DNA of 64,000 nucleotides from SZUA-442 sp963759175 (GTDB lineage Bacteria; Actinomycetota; Acidimicrobiia; Spongiisociales; UBA5794): NCBI GenBank assembly GCA_963759175.1, contig CAVWXP010000010.1:310001-374000 (forward strand), written 5' to 3'. Below are positions 20,276 through 29,476 of the stretch, in pieces. Both the position numbers and the translations under genes were made by a program. Position 1 is the stretch's first letter; each line of letters begins with the position of its first letter. The notes beneath the pieces were generated by a model. That model did not search any database. It saw only the letters and a program-made list of their open reading frames with translations, and was not told the DNA's origin.

Positions 20276-21955
20276 ATGGATCAGACCGGGACACCGAACG
20301 ACGCCGATCCGACGGGGGAACTCGAGCGCATCGATCCACCCGTCACCGACCGATCGATCGGTGCCGGGTCGGCACTCCCGGGACTGGGCCTCGACGAGCA
20401 CATCCAGCAGGAACCGCGCGGTGGCCTGACGATGGTCGTCGCCCAGGGTGTCCTCGGTGCGCTGGTGGTGTTCTTCGTGGCTGCCGATCCGTACGCCTTC
20501 ACGGCACTCGAGGAACTGGTCGGATTCGGTCTCGTCGCGTTCGGGCTCTTCGAGGTGGTGTCAGCCATCCGCCGCCGCTACCACCTCCTCCACCTGATCC
20601 AGGCCATTGCGGCGATCGTCGCCGGCATGGTCCTCATCTTCTGGCCGAACCAGACGCTCACGATCGCCGGATTGCTCCTGGGAGCGGTCATCACCGTTCG
20701 AGGAGTGATGGACGCCTGGGCCGGAGCCAGACGGTGGTTCGACGCCGGAGCCAACGCATGGGTGTTCGTCAGGGGAGTCACACTCGTCGCCATCGGCGCC
20801 CTCGTCGTCCTCTTCCCAGCCCAGTCGGTCACCCTTGTCGTCGTCGGGGGTGCGATTCTCGCGATCGGTCGTGCATCGATATCCACGTGGTTCGTGTTGT
20901 CGAACACGGATGCCGCTTCTCGCATCGATGCCGCTGACACCTATGGAATCATCACCTACTGGCTGTCGCGACGCGAGATGGACTCGGTGAGCGCCGAACA
21001 GGTCGAGGACCGGGTGTTCCTCCAACGTGGCAATGCGCGTGATCGGTTCTGGCGATTCGGCGTGCTCATGGGCCTCGCCACAGGCATCGCGACATTCGGG
21101 ATCGCCACGGATTCGACGGCTGTCGTCATCGGCGCCATGCTCGTCGCTCCACTCATGACACCGATCCTCGGCGTCGCAGCGGGGTTGATCAACGGCCGCA
21201 CGCGATCGACGCTCATCTCCGCGGCAACCGTCCTGCTCGGGGCGCTCGGCGCCATTGCCCTGGCCTGGATGCTCGCTGCCGCGATACCCGACCTCCAGTC
21301 CGTCGTGCAGAACAGCGAGGTCACATCGCGTACTGCTCCCTCGATCCTCGACCTCGCAATCGCCATCTTCGCCGGCGCAGCTGGCGCCTACGGGGTCTCG
21401 CGTGCCGAGTCGAGCGATGCGCTCCCGGGGGTTGCGGTGGCCATCGCGCTGGTCCCTCCGCTGTCGGTGGTGGGGATCACCCTCCACGCCAAGGACTTCG
21501 GACAGGCAGGCGGGGCACTCCTGCTCTTCCTCACCAACTTGTTCTCGATCATCCTCATGGCGGGCGCCGTCTTCGTCCTGGTGGGATACGGCTCGTGGAG
21601 CCGGTTGTACCACCGTCGGAATCGGATCCGTGTGTCGTTCGCCGCCGTGGCACTCGCCATCGTCCTGATCACGATCCCCCTCGCCCTGACGGGGCAACGC
21701 ATCCTGCGATCATCGGCCGACCTCCGACAGTCGTCCGCCGCCGTCGAGGAGTGGCTCGGTGCAGACACCGACTTGCGCACCGAGACCATCGAGGTCGATG
21801 GCGATGTGGTCACGGTCGAGCTCGTCGGTCCCACCGTCCCCCCGGCATCCGGGCAGCTCGCCGAGGACGTCAGCGAACGCGTCGGCCGGACGATGGCCGT
21901 GATCGTGCGCTGGGTCGAGGAACAGCGGTTCACGTCGGGTGACGCCACCGGCTGA
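20276..21955 (+). CDS. DUF308-DUF389 polytopic membrane protein
   Basis: The 559-residue protein has an acidic soluble start, an HdeD/DUF308-like set of about six helices (about residues 45-200), a short linker with DRVFLQRGNARDRFWRF, and a DUF389 block (about 260-450) containing the hallmark GAMLVAPLMTPILG and ALVPPLSVVG. The last 90 residues form a soluble tail. The fold of DUF389 has been linked to membrane transport, but no substrate is known. The DUF308 plus DUF389 fusion is noteworthy. It is divergent from the metZ operon, whose promoter lies about 50 bases away. Confidence 0.8.
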   Translation: MDQTGTPNDADPTGELERIDPPVTDRSIGAGSALPGLGLDEHIQQEPRGGLTMVVAQGVLGALVVFFVAADPYAFTALEELVGFGLVAFGLFEVVSAIRRRYHLLHLIQAIAAIVAGMVLIFWPNQTLTIAGLLLGAVITVRGVMDAWAGARRWFDAGANAWVFVRGVTLVAIGALVVLFPAQSVTLVVVGGAILAIGRASISTWFVLSNTDAASRIDAADTYGIITYWLSRREMDSVSAEQVEDRVFLQRGNARDRFWRFGVLMGLATGIATFGIATDSTAVVIGAMLVAPLMTPILGVAAGLINGRTRSTLISAATVLLGALGAIALAWMLAAAIPDLQSVVQNSEVTSRTAPSILDLAIAIFAGAAGAYGVSRAESSDALPGVAVAIALVPPLSVVGITLHAKDFGQAGGALLLFLTNLFSIILMAGAVFVLVGYGSWSRLYHRRNRIRVSFAAVALAIVLITIPLALTGQRILRSSADLRQSSAAVEEWLGADTDLRTETIEVDGDVVTVELVGPTVPPASGQLAEDVSERVGRTMAVIVRWVEEQRFTSGDATG

Positions 21956-22025
21956 GTCGACGCCGTGGCCACGACCGATCCGGCCGGTGGCACGCCGCCA
22001 GCGCCCCGCTCCACGAAGAACCCGG

Positions 22026-22054
22026 TTGACATATATCTTTGCATTCGATAATCT
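22026..22054 (+). promoter_or_regulatory. Strong sigma70-type promoter of the ArsR-family gene
   Basis: TTGACA (22026-22031) is a perfect -35 box, followed by 17 bases and TAATCT (22049-22054). This is the best promoter match in the window. The -10 box is enclosed by an inverted repeat. Confidence 0.75.
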
Positions 22055-22061
22055 TCGAATG
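22042..22061 (+). promoter_or_regulatory. Operator dyad over the -10 box
   Basis: CATTCGA (22042-22048) and TCGAATG (22055-22061) are perfect inverted arms around the -10 hexamer. A repressor bound here would block RNA polymerase. The gene behind it encodes an ArsR-type regulator, whose operators are commonly of this form, so autorepression is likely. Confidence 0.65.
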
Positions 22062-22096
22062 GCACAACAAGCATCGGACCGTTCGAGGAAGACGCC

Positions 22097-23203
22097 ATGA
22101 AGGTCGCTGACTTCACCAACCAGACCTCCCCCACGCTGAACGTGCGCGTGTCGTTTTCGTCAGCGGCAGACCTCCTGTGTGCCCTGTGGATCGTGGGCGG
22201 ACGGCGCCACGACGACGCACTGGCGGATCTCGACCTCGGTGACGAGTGGTTCGAGGAGTTCGAGGCAGCCCTGTCGCCAGCCACCAATCACGACCTCGAT
22301 GCGATCGGGTGCGGCGATGCGTGGGTGGCCCTGGTGCCGTTGCTGCCCGAGGCCGGAGAGGGCTCGACGGTCACCGCATTCATCGACTACCTGGCGGCGC
22401 TCGAGCCGGCAGACATCCGATACCGGCTCATGACCGTCTACGACCTCATGGCCGAGGTCGACCGTGACATCGTCGCCGACGCCGCCGAGGGCGTCGCCGA
22501 AGCAGTGGCCAAGCTCCTCGACGAGCCCGTGCTCGCACGACCCGACATGAAGCAGTGGCGAGCGTCGTTGCAGTATCTCCTCGAGCTGCCACCCGGCGAG
22601 ACACAGGATGTCCTGGTGCGCGTGCTGCGAGGCGCCCACCAGGAGGCCTTCGCCGAATCCGAGGAGGCGTTCCGTCCCTTCCTCGAGACCGACTTCCGGT
22701 CCCGTCGGGCGATGGCGCGCCGCATGAACCCAGCTCGCTTCCTCGAGGTCGCCACGTCAGGCGTCAACCTGAGCGGCGAGCACGCACGCAAACCGATCGT
22801 ACTGATGCCGACGATGGTCGCCCGACCATGGAACATCATGGCCGAGGGCTCCGACTACCTCGTCGTCGGCTACCCCGTGGGCGACGAGTACCTCGACTCC
22901 GACAGCGACGCACCACCGCAGTGGTTGGTGAAGCTCCACAAGGCCCTCGGCGACGAACGGCGACTGAGGGTCCTTCGAACCCTCGCCCACGGCGACGCAT
23001 CCCTTGGCGATCTCGCCGAACAGGCCGACATCGCCAAGTCGACGATGCACCACCACCTGATGCTGCTGCGAGCTGCTGGCCTCGTCCGCATCCACGTCGG
23101 CGACGACAAGCGGTACTCGTTGCGCGAAGAGACCCTCGCAGACGCCTCCACCATGCTCGACCACTACATCCACAGCACCTCATACACCAAGGAGGGACCA
23201 TGA
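22097..23203 (+). CDS. ArsR-family winged-helix regulator with a long N-terminal domain
   Basis: This 368-residue protein has an unassigned N-terminal domain of about 260 residues and a C-terminal ArsR-type winged helix (about residues 275-350: LHKALGDERRLRVLRTLAHG, AKSTMHHHLMLLRAAGLVRI, DDKRYSLR). The arrangement resembles the DUF5937-containing regulators of Actinobacteria. The ligand is unknown; there is no obvious metal-cysteine motif in the helix region. ATG at 22097 follows GAGGAAG. It probably represses its own promoter and may control the small gene and ABC system downstream. Confidence 0.82.
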   Translation: MKVADFTNQTSPTLNVRVSFSSAADLLCALWIVGGRRHDDALADLDLGDEWFEEFEAALSPATNHDLDAIGCGDAWVALVPLLPEAGEGSTVTAFIDYLAALEPADIRYRLMTVYDLMAEVDRDIVADAAEGVAEAVAKLLDEPVLARPDMKQWRASLQYLLELPPGETQDVLVRVLRGAHQEAFAESEEAFRPFLETDFRSRRAMARRMNPARFLEVATSGVNLSGEHARKPIVLMPTMVARPWNIMAEGSDYLVVGYPVGDEYLDSDSDAPPQWLVKLHKALGDERRLRVLRTLAHGDASLGDLAEQADIAKSTMHHHLMLLRAAGLVRIHVGDDKRYSLREETLADASTMLDHYIHSTSYTKEGP

Positions 23204-23436
23204 GCCCGTTCAACCACCACATCTCCAGCTCCTACCTGCACGCCTATGCCAGCGAACTCGCCGACGACCTGCGGGGGACGCGGACGACCCGCCGCCACCA
23301 CGGCCTGCGTGACCGGATCGGTCGATCGATGGTCACCATGGGCGCCCGGATCGCTCCCGGTTCGACGACGACGGTGGACGGCCACCTGATGATCCTCGAA
23401 GGTCCGGCGAACCACGACCTCCCACGAGCTGCGTGA
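23200..23436 (+). CDS. Small hypothetical protein coupled to the ArsR gene
   Basis: The ATG at 23200 overlaps the ArsR stop (ATGA) and is preceded by a strong GGAGGGA. The 78-residue product is His- and Arg-rich at the start (MSPFNHHISSSYLHAYASEL) and ends in a short strand-rich part. There is no signal peptide or membrane helix. I recognise no family. Strong translational coupling suggests it is real and works with the regulator. Confidence 0.6.
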   Translation: MSPFNHHISSSYLHAYASELADDLRGTRTTRRHHGLRDRIGRSMVTMGARIAPGSTTTVDGHLMILEGPANHDLPRAA

Positions 23437-23487
23437 ACCAACCAGCATGCAGCGGCGCTCACGCCACAGCGCCATCACCGCACGTGT

Positions 23488-23511
23488 GATCCCCGGCCAC
23501 CACCGGGGGTC
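23488..23511 (+). terminator. Hairpin after the ArsR mini-operon
   Basis: GATCCCCGG and CCGGGGGTC pair over nine positions with one mismatch around a six-base loop. No T-tract follows. It lies 52 bases after the small gene. Confidence 0.45.
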
Positions 23512-23559
23512 AGACGCTCCGATGACGAACAATCCGGGAACAACGACATGGCCCGCCCC

Positions 23560-23565
23560 TAGGCT
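23560..23565 (+). promoter_or_regulatory. Possible -10 box of the ABC transporter genes
   Basis: TAGGCT, the hexamer seen before several other genes here, lies 45 bases upstream of the ATPase start. No clear -35 box. Confidence 0.35.
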
Positions 23566-23610
23566 CGGGGTCTCGGATCACCGCTTTCCCATCATCCACG
23601 GAGACTCCCC

Positions 23611-24339
23611 ATGACCGCAACCGCTGTGCGCGTCGAAGACGCCGTCAAGACCTACGGACGAGGCGACGCCGCCGTCACTGCGCTGCGCGGTGTGACCGCC
23701 GAGTTCGCTGCCGGCCGCTTCACGGCGATCATGGGACCGTCGGGATCAGGGAAGTCGACGCTCCTCCACTGCCTCGCCGGGTTGGATTCGCTCGACTCGG
23801 GGACCGTGCACCTCGGTGAGACCGAACTCGGTTCCCTGTCGGATCGCGATCTGACCGTCCTGCGACGAGAACAGGTGGGATTCGTCTTTCAGGCCTTCAA
23901 CCTGATTCCGACGCTCAACGCGAAGGACAACATCCTCCTGCCCCTCGCCATCGCCGGCGACAAGCCAGACGAGGACTGGTACAACCAGGTCGTCGATGCA
24001 GTCGGACTGGGCGATCGCCTCACGCACCGTCCATCCGAACTGTCGGGCGGCCAGCAACAGCGCGTCGCCGCAGCACGAGCACTCGTCACACGGCCCGCGA
24101 TCGTGTTCGCCGATGAACCCAGCGGCAATCTCGACTCGAAGTCGGGGGCAGAGCTGCTCGAGTTCATGAGACACGCCGTGGACGAGTTCGATCAGACCAT
24201 CGTCATGGTCACCCACGACCCGTTCGCCGCCTCACACGCCGACAGGGTGATCTTCCTCGACGACGGCCACATCGTCCACGAGCTCCATGATCCGAGTGCA
24301 GACGCGATCTTCGACACCATGAAGGCGCTCGGGGACTGA
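23611..24339 (+). CDS. ABC transporter ATPase (MacB/LolD-like)
   Basis: This 242-residue ATPase has Walker A GPSGSGKST (about residue 42), Q-loop FVFQAFNLIP, signature LSGGQQQRVA, Walker B IVFADEPSGNLD and switch His in VTHDP. The FNLIPTLNAKDNI and EPSGNLD sequences are characteristic of the MacB/LolD/FtsE group that works with FtsX-type permeases. The permease gene starts two bases after the stop. Such systems drive mechanotransmission or export across the envelope rather than classic import. Substrate unknown. Confidence 0.92.
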   Translation: MTATAVRVEDAVKTYGRGDAAVTALRGVTAEFAAGRFTAIMGPSGSGKSTLLHCLAGLDSLDSGTVHLGETELGSLSDRDLTVLRREQVGFVFQAFNLIPTLNAKDNILLPLAIAGDKPDEDWYNQVVDAVGLGDRLTHRPSELSGGQQQRVAAARALVTRPAIVFADEPSGNLDSKSGAELLEFMRHAVDEFDQTIVMVTHDPFAASHADRVIFLDDGHIVHELHDPSADAIFDTMKALGD

Positions 24340-24340
24340 C

Positions 24341-26888
24341 ATGCTCAAGGTCGCCCTGGCCGGGCTCCGGATCAACAAGGTCCGACTCGTCCTCACCTCC
24401 CTCGCCATCGTCATCGGCGTCGCCTTCGTGTCGGGTTCCTTCGTGTTCACGGACACCATCAATGCTCGGTTCGATTCATTGTTGGGCGACATCTCGGCCG
24501 GAACCGATGTCTACGTTCGTGCCGTCGACCCCGAGTTCGGCAACGAGTTCGGCCAGCTCATCCTCTCCATGCCGGAGGAGACCCTCGACGCCGTCACAGG
24601 AGTCGAGGGCGTGGATGAAGCAGAGGCCACCGTCGATGGGTTCGCCCAGCTGATCGACGCCGACGGCGAACCGATCGGTGGCCAGGGCCCGCCCACGATC
24701 GCCACCTCGTGGATGGAGTCCTCCACCCTCTCCCCCGTCCAGATACGCGACGGCAACGGCCGCGCCCCCGAATCCGGCGGCGAGGTCGTCATCGATGTCG
24801 GCACGGCGAAGGCCAACGACTTCACGGTCGGGCAGCAGGTAGGCATCATCTTCAACGGACCCGTCGAGACCTTCGAGATCGTCGGGTTGGCCAGCTTCGG
24901 TGAGGAGGACAACCTCGCCGGTGCGACCCTGGTGATCTTCGAGTTCGCCGAGACCCAGCGCGTCCTGTCGCTCGAAGGGAAGATCAGCTCGATCGCCGTG
25001 TCCGGAACGTCCGACGTGACGCCCGATGAGCTCGTGACTCGCATCGAGCCCGTACTCCCGGACGATGTCCTTGCCATCACCGTCGACGACGCCAACGCCG
25101 AGCAGTCCGCCGAGATCGGCGAGGCCCTGAGCTTCCTCACGATCGGGTTGCTCGCCTTCGCCGCCATCGCGGTGTTCGTCGGAGCCTTCATCATCTCCAA
25201 CACCTTCCGGATCACCATCGCCCAACGCACCCGCGAGCTCGCCCTGCTCCGCGCCGTCGGAGCAACCGGCGGACAGGTCACCCGCATGGTGGTCCTCGAG
25301 GCATTCGTCATCGCCCTCGTCTCGTCGATCGTGGGCGTGATCGGCGGTGTGCTGCTCGCCGTCGGACTCCAGACCGTGCTGCGCGCCGCAGGGGCGGGCC
25401 TGCCGGATGGGCCCCTCACCATCCTCGGTCGCACGGTGGTCGTGGGCATGGCGGTAGGAGTCATCGTCACGATCATCTCGGCCCTCCTCCCCGCCAGGAA
25501 AGCGGCACGCATCCCGCCGGTCGCCGCCATGACCGAGGTGCTCTCGGCACCAACGACGACGATCCCTGTCGACCCGTGCCATCTGGGGCGCCGTGATCAC
25601 TGCGGTGGGCGTGCTCGCCCTGGGGGTGGGCCTGTTCACGTCGATCCCGAACGCGATCTGGTTCGTCGCCATCGGTGCGCTCGCCGTGTTCATCGGCATC
25701 TCCGTCCTTGCTCCCCTCGGTGCAGGCCCGATCACATCAGTCATCGGGTGGCCGCTTCCGCGCCTGTTCGGCGTGCCGGGCGACCTCGCCGTACAGAACA
25801 CGAAACGCCAACCGAGGCGAACCGCTTCGACCGCGTCGGCGCTGATGATCGGCGTGGCCCTCGTGGTCTTCGTCGCGATCTTCGGCGCGTCGATCAAGGC
25901 ATCGGTGGCCGAGGCCCTGGGCGATGTCTTCCCGGCAGACCTGACCGTCAGCTCCAGCAACTTCACCGCCGGTGTCAGCCCGCAGTTCACCGAGGAGCTC
26001 CGTCAGGCACCCGAGATCGGCGCGGTCACGGCGCTCGGGTTCACCCAGGTGCGGGTCGGCCAGGATGTCGTCGAATCAGTCACCGCCGTCGAACCGGACA
26101 CCGTCGCCTCTCTGCTGCGCCTCGGAGCCTCCGATGAGGACCTTGCAGCGATGGGTGCGGAGAACGGCTTGCTCGTGAACGTCCAGTCGGAGGGGTTCGC
26201 CGACGAGATCGGGCTGACCTACGACGTGGAGATGCCCAATGGTGCCACGGCACCCGGAACGGTGGTCGGCACCTTCGATGCAGAGAACTTCGGTCGATAC
26301 CTCATCACACGCGAGCGCTATGTGACGGGACTCGAGGTGGTGAGCGACTCCCTCGTCGCGGCGAATGCCGCCGAGGGCGTCCCCGTCGAGGAGGCCAGGG
26401 CCGCAGCCCTGGTGATCGCCGAACCCTTCCCGACCATCGAGATCCAGACCACGTCCGAGGTGTTGTCCGACGCGGAAACCCAGATCGACCAGTTGCTGGC
26501 CATCTTCTCGGCGCTGCTCGGCCTCGCCATCATCATCGCCGTCCTCGGCATCACCAACACCCTTGCGTTGAGCATCATCGAGCGGACCCGCGAGATCGGG
26601 CTGCTGCGGGCCGTCGGCATGGTCAGGCGCCAGGTACGTCGGATGATCCGTTGGGAGGCCGTGCTCATCGCGATCTTCGGAGCCATCCTCGGCATCGGGG
26701 CCGGAATCCTCCTCGGATGGGCCGTGGTGCAGGCACTCGCCGACCAGGGTCTCGGGACGTTCTCGATTCCGTGGGCCCAGCTGCTCGTCTACATCCTCAT
26801 CGCTGCCATCGCCGGCGTGATCGCTGCCATCTACCCGGCACGCAAGGCGTCACAGCTCAACATCCTCGAGGCCATCGCCTACGAGTGA
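24341..26888 (+). CDS. FtsX/MacB-type ABC permease, with one frame change
   Basis: Corrected length is about 848 residues. It has an N-terminal helix with GVAFVSGSFVFTDTI, an extracellular MacB-like domain, a three-helix FtsX block (AFIISNTFRITIAQRTRELALLRAVGATGG), a second single helix and outer domain, and a second FtsX block near the end (IERTREIGLLRAVGMVRRQV). This duplicated layout is common in actinobacterial permeases. The first part runs in one frame to about 25557. The second continues in the +1 frame as RSLSTRAIWGAVITAVGV, implying one extra base in the ACGACGACG stretch. It pairs with the ATPase just upstream. Confidence 0.88.
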
Positions 26889-26891
26889 GGA

Positions 26892-27455
26892 TCAGACGTC
26901 GTCGGTCCATTCGTCGGCATGGTCGACCATGTACATGCTGACGTCGTGGACACGGTCGAGGACGTCGCACAGGGAGTCCTGGCGGAACATCACGTCGACC
27001 AGGGATCGATCCACGGCTCCCACGACCGACAGCCGTTCGTCGTCGACCGAGGACAGGGCTCCCATCGAGCGAACCGAACGCACCTCGATCGGGAGGTCGA
27101 GTCCACCGAGCCCCGCGAGCTCGGCCGACAACACGATCAGGTCAGGAGGGCGCTGGAGGGCGGGAAGGGCCCAGTTGAAGTAGAACGTCACGACGTACTC
27201 GTTGTCGGGATCCTCCGGGATATCCGGGTCCTCCTCGAGCAGGTCCTCGAAGCGAAGCACCAGGCGCGGGTCGACATCGAGTGAGATGTGCAGGTCGAGG
27301 GGTCCCGAGCACGCATCGGCCGGATGGACGTCGATCTCCCAGGCCTGGCGCAAGGTGAAGGTCTCGACGAAGTGGCGCTCGTCGTGGACATGGAACCCAT
27401 GTTCCATGGCGTGGTCCTTGAGGTACGTGATCGTCGAGGCGATGTCGACGGCCAT
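26892..27455 (-). CDS. Hypothetical soluble protein
   Basis: The 187-residue acidic protein starts MAVDIASTITYLKDHAMEHG. It has no signal peptide or membrane helix. It contains LDLHISLDVDPRLVLRFEDL and FYFNWALPALQRPPDLIVLS and looks like an alpha/beta fold. I recognise no family with certainty. Its ATG shares a base with the stop of the LiaF-like gene (TGATG), so the two are coupled and probably functionally linked. It converges with the ABC permease, three bases apart. Confidence 0.6.
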   Translation of the reverse strand: MAVDIASTITYLKDHAMEHGFHVHDERHFVETFTLRQAWEIDVHPADACSGPLDLHISLDVDPRLVLRFEDLLEEDPDIPEDPDNEYVVTFYFNWALPALQRPPDLIVLSAELAGLGGLDLPIEVRSVRSMGALSSVDDERLSVVGAVDRSLVDVMFRQDSLCDVLDRVHDVSMYMVDHADEWTDDV

Positions 27456-27904
27456 CAGGCATCGTCTCCCGGCCGGATGTCGATGCCCCCCATGATCGCG
27501 GACGCCTCGACGACGAGCAGCGGTGCGTCGGTATCGGTGCTGCGAGCCAGTCCGTTGTCGACGCCGCCCATCACCGAGTGCGACACGACGTTGACGCGCC
27601 AACCCGATGGCACCGTCACCTGGATACCCCCCATGACGGCGTGCATGCGAAGGCGGGCTCCGTCGACGATCTGTGCGTGCGTGAGGTCGATCTCGATGCC
27701 GCCCATGCAAGCAACGGCTTCGATGGAACGGAGGGCGTCGGACCCGCTGGCGAAGCTACGGCCCCCCATGGCTGCCACGAGGGACACGACATCGTCGGAT
27801 TCGTCGCCGAACTCCGGCACCACCCGGCGCACGACCAGGGCTGCGATCAACGACGACACGGCCACGAAGGCGTAGCCGATGAGCACCCGTTTCACGATCC
27901 GCAT
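27455..27904 (-). CDS. LiaF-like C-terminal domain protein with repeated MGG motifs
   Basis: This 149-residue protein has an N-terminal membrane helix (residues 7-26) and a beta-rich domain with five copies of a MGG motif (AMGGRSF, CMGGIEI, VMGGIQV, VMGGVDN, IMGGIDI) spaced about 18-22 residues apart. That pattern is typical of the LiaF C-terminal ('cell wall-active antibiotics response') superhelix. No LiaRS two-component genes are nearby, so envelope-stress sensing is only a family-based guess. The start is supported by TAGGTT six bases upstream. Confidence 0.75.
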   Translation of the reverse strand: MRIVKRVLIGYAFVAVSSLIAALVVRRVVPEFGDESDDVVSLVAAMGGRSFASGSDALRSIEAVACMGGIEIDLTHAQIVDGARLRMHAVMGGIQVTVPSGWRVNVVSHSVMGGVDNGLARSTDTDAPLLVVEASAIMGGIDIRPGDDA

Positions 27905-27910
27905 GTTCGG

Positions 27911-27916
27911 AACCTA
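27911..27916 (-). promoter_or_regulatory. Leaderless -10 box of the LiaF-like gene
   Basis: TAGGTT on the minus strand ends six bases before the ATG at 27904. Confidence 0.45.
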
Positions 27917-27940
27917 CCAGCGGCGATCGGCCTATCCGAC

Positions 27941-28831
27941 CTACGTCACCGGGGCGGGAACGGGGGCATCGGCGATGCCCCAGCGCTGCACGGCGGCGAT
28001 GGCCACGATCACGACACCGATGCCCAACCACTGCACCGGATCGAGGGTCTGGTCGAGGATGATGACCGCTGCGACCGCCGCGATCGCCGGCTCCGCCGTC
28101 GCCACGATGCCCACGAGGCTCGACGGCGCCAACCGCAGGGCGGCGAACTCGAGCAGGAACGGGGCGGCGGTGCCGATCACACCCACGATGAGGAGGTCGA
28201 GCCACGCCTGGGATGCCTCCTCGAACGGAAACGTCCACCATGGGAGGACGAACGCCCAGAACACGCTGGCGAAGATGAACCCCCAGGCCCCGACGTGGGC
28301 GGGTCGATGGTCTTTGCCGAGATGCTCCCCGTACACCAGGTAGGCAGCGAACAACACCGCCGAAACGAGCCCGGCTGCGAGACCCACGACGTCGGACCCA
28401 TCCATCGACCAGGCCTGCGTCACGAGTCCGACACCGAGGACCGACCCGATGGCTGCCACCCATGCCGCCGTGCGCACGTGCTCACGGCGCACCAACGCCA
28501 ACCACACGAGGATGAGCGTCGCCGCGAGGAACTGGATCGTTGCCCCCGGCCCCACGCCGAGCCGGTCGATCGCCCAGTAGAACGTGACATTGACGAGGGC
28601 GAGGTTGATGCCAAGCACCACCAACCTGCCCCACCGCGTCACCGGGAACAGCAACCCGCGGGTCGCCGCGTAGGCCCCGATGAGGACCGCGGCGATCAGC
28701 GACCGCGCCTGGGCGACATGGGCGGGATCGACCGTGTCGAAGACGCCACCGGCGACAGCCCCGCTCACACCGAACAACCCCGCGGCGGTCAGGGCGAGGA
28801 AGGCGCCCGTGGTGGGTCGATTCGATGGCAC
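27941..28831 (-). CDS. EamA/DMT-family transporter
   Basis: The 296-residue protein has about ten hydrophobic helices arranged as two EamA halves (about residues 10-140 and 150-285). Typical features are the first-half end NLALVNVTFYWAIDRLGVGPGATIQFLAATLILVWLAL-like stretch and the second-half end SLVGIVATAEPAIAAV with ILDQTLDPVQWLGI. EamA proteins export or import small metabolites such as amino acids; the substrate cannot be read from sequence. The GTG start at 28831 has TAGCAT six bases upstream, supporting a leaderless message. Confidence 0.85.
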   Translation of the reverse strand: MPSNRPTTGAFLALTAAGLFGVSGAVAGGVFDTVDPAHVAQARSLIAAVLIGAYAATRGLLFPVTRWGRLVVLGINLALVNVTFYWAIDRLGVGPGATIQFLAATLILVWLALVRREHVRTAAWVAAIGSVLGVGLVTQAWSMDGSDVVGLAAGLVSAVLFAAYLVYGEHLGKDHRPAHVGAWGFIFASVFWAFVLPWWTFPFEEASQAWLDLLIVGVIGTAAPFLLEFAALRLAPSSLVGIVATAEPAIAAVAAVIILDQTLDPVQWLGIGVVIVAIAAVQRWGIADAPVPAPVT

Positions 28832-28837
28832 CGGCCG

Positions 28838-28843
28838 ATGCTA
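28838..28843 (-). promoter_or_regulatory. Leaderless -10 box of the EamA gene
   Basis: TAGCAT on the minus strand ends six bases before the GTG at 28831. Confidence 0.45.
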
Positions 28844-28933
28844 CGTCGATGGCGGGGGCGTACCATGCCGACCCGACCGGTCGAGCCGGGGGGAATATGC
28901 AACCGATGGCGCTGCGGCGGGGTTCTTAGGGGT

Positions 28934-29476
28934 ATGCAGGCACGCACACCTCGAACGGATGCGGCGATCGTCGCTGCGATCCGCGACGACCTCGACCGTG
29001 GATTCACCGACCTCGTCCGCGCTCACCAACCCGGCATCTACGCAGGCGCCCATCGACTCACCGGGAGCAGGGCGGCTGCCGAGGAGATCGCACAGGACAC
29101 CTTCCTGCGCGCCTACAAGGCCCTCGACGGATACCACGACGATCGGATCGCCGAGCTCTCCCTGTCGCCGTGGTTGTGGACGATCGCCCTGAATCTGTGC
29201 CGCAGTAGGGCTCGCCGCACGCGGCCCACGGGCGCGCTGCCCGCAACGGAACCGGGCGTGGTCGATGTCGAACCCCTCGACGACGCCGTGTGGAACCGGA
29301 GGCTCGCCCTGCTGTCGGTGACCCAACGGACGGCGGTCGTCCTGCGGTACGTCCTCGACCTGCCCGTCAACGACGTCGCCGCCATCACCGGGCGGCCCGT
29401 CGGCACGACCAAAGCTGACATCTCCCGTGGCATCGCCCGCCTGCGGGCGACCATCGAAGCCGAGGAGGCACGATGA
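28934..29476 (+). CDS. ECF-type RNA polymerase sigma factor
   Basis: This 180-residue protein has sigma region 2 (FTDLVRAHQPGIYAGAHRL, AEEIAQDTFLRAYKAL, with the aromatic PWLWTIALNLCRSRARR end) and region 4 (LLSVTQRTAVVLRYVLDLPV, GRPVGTTKADISRGIARLR). There is no N-terminal region 1, so it is an ECF sigma. No anti-sigma gene follows; instead the stop overlaps an alkylguanine transferase-like gene by four bases. That pairing suggests a DNA-damage or alkylation response, by context only. The ATG at 28934 has only a weak ribosome-binding site. Confidence 0.88.
   Translation: MQARTPRTDAAIVAAIRDDLDRGFTDLVRAHQPGIYAGAHRLTGSRAAAEEIAQDTFLRAYKALDGYHDDRIAELSLSPWLWTIALNLCRSRARRTRPTGALPATEPGVVDVEPLDDAVWNRRLALLSVTQRTAVVLRYVLDLPVNDVAAITGRPVGTTKADISRGIARLRATIEAEEAR

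Noticed and set aside
28892..28925. An ECF-type autoregulatory promoter (GGAAT and GTTC) before the sigma gene
   Set aside because: The spacing of about 24 bases between the two elements is too long for an ECF promoter.
27578..28933. A long upstream extension of the ECF sigma gene across the EamA gene
   Set aside because: The extension is His/Arg/Asp-rich antisense of the EamA and LiaF-like genes; the sigma factor has a normal length when started at 28934.
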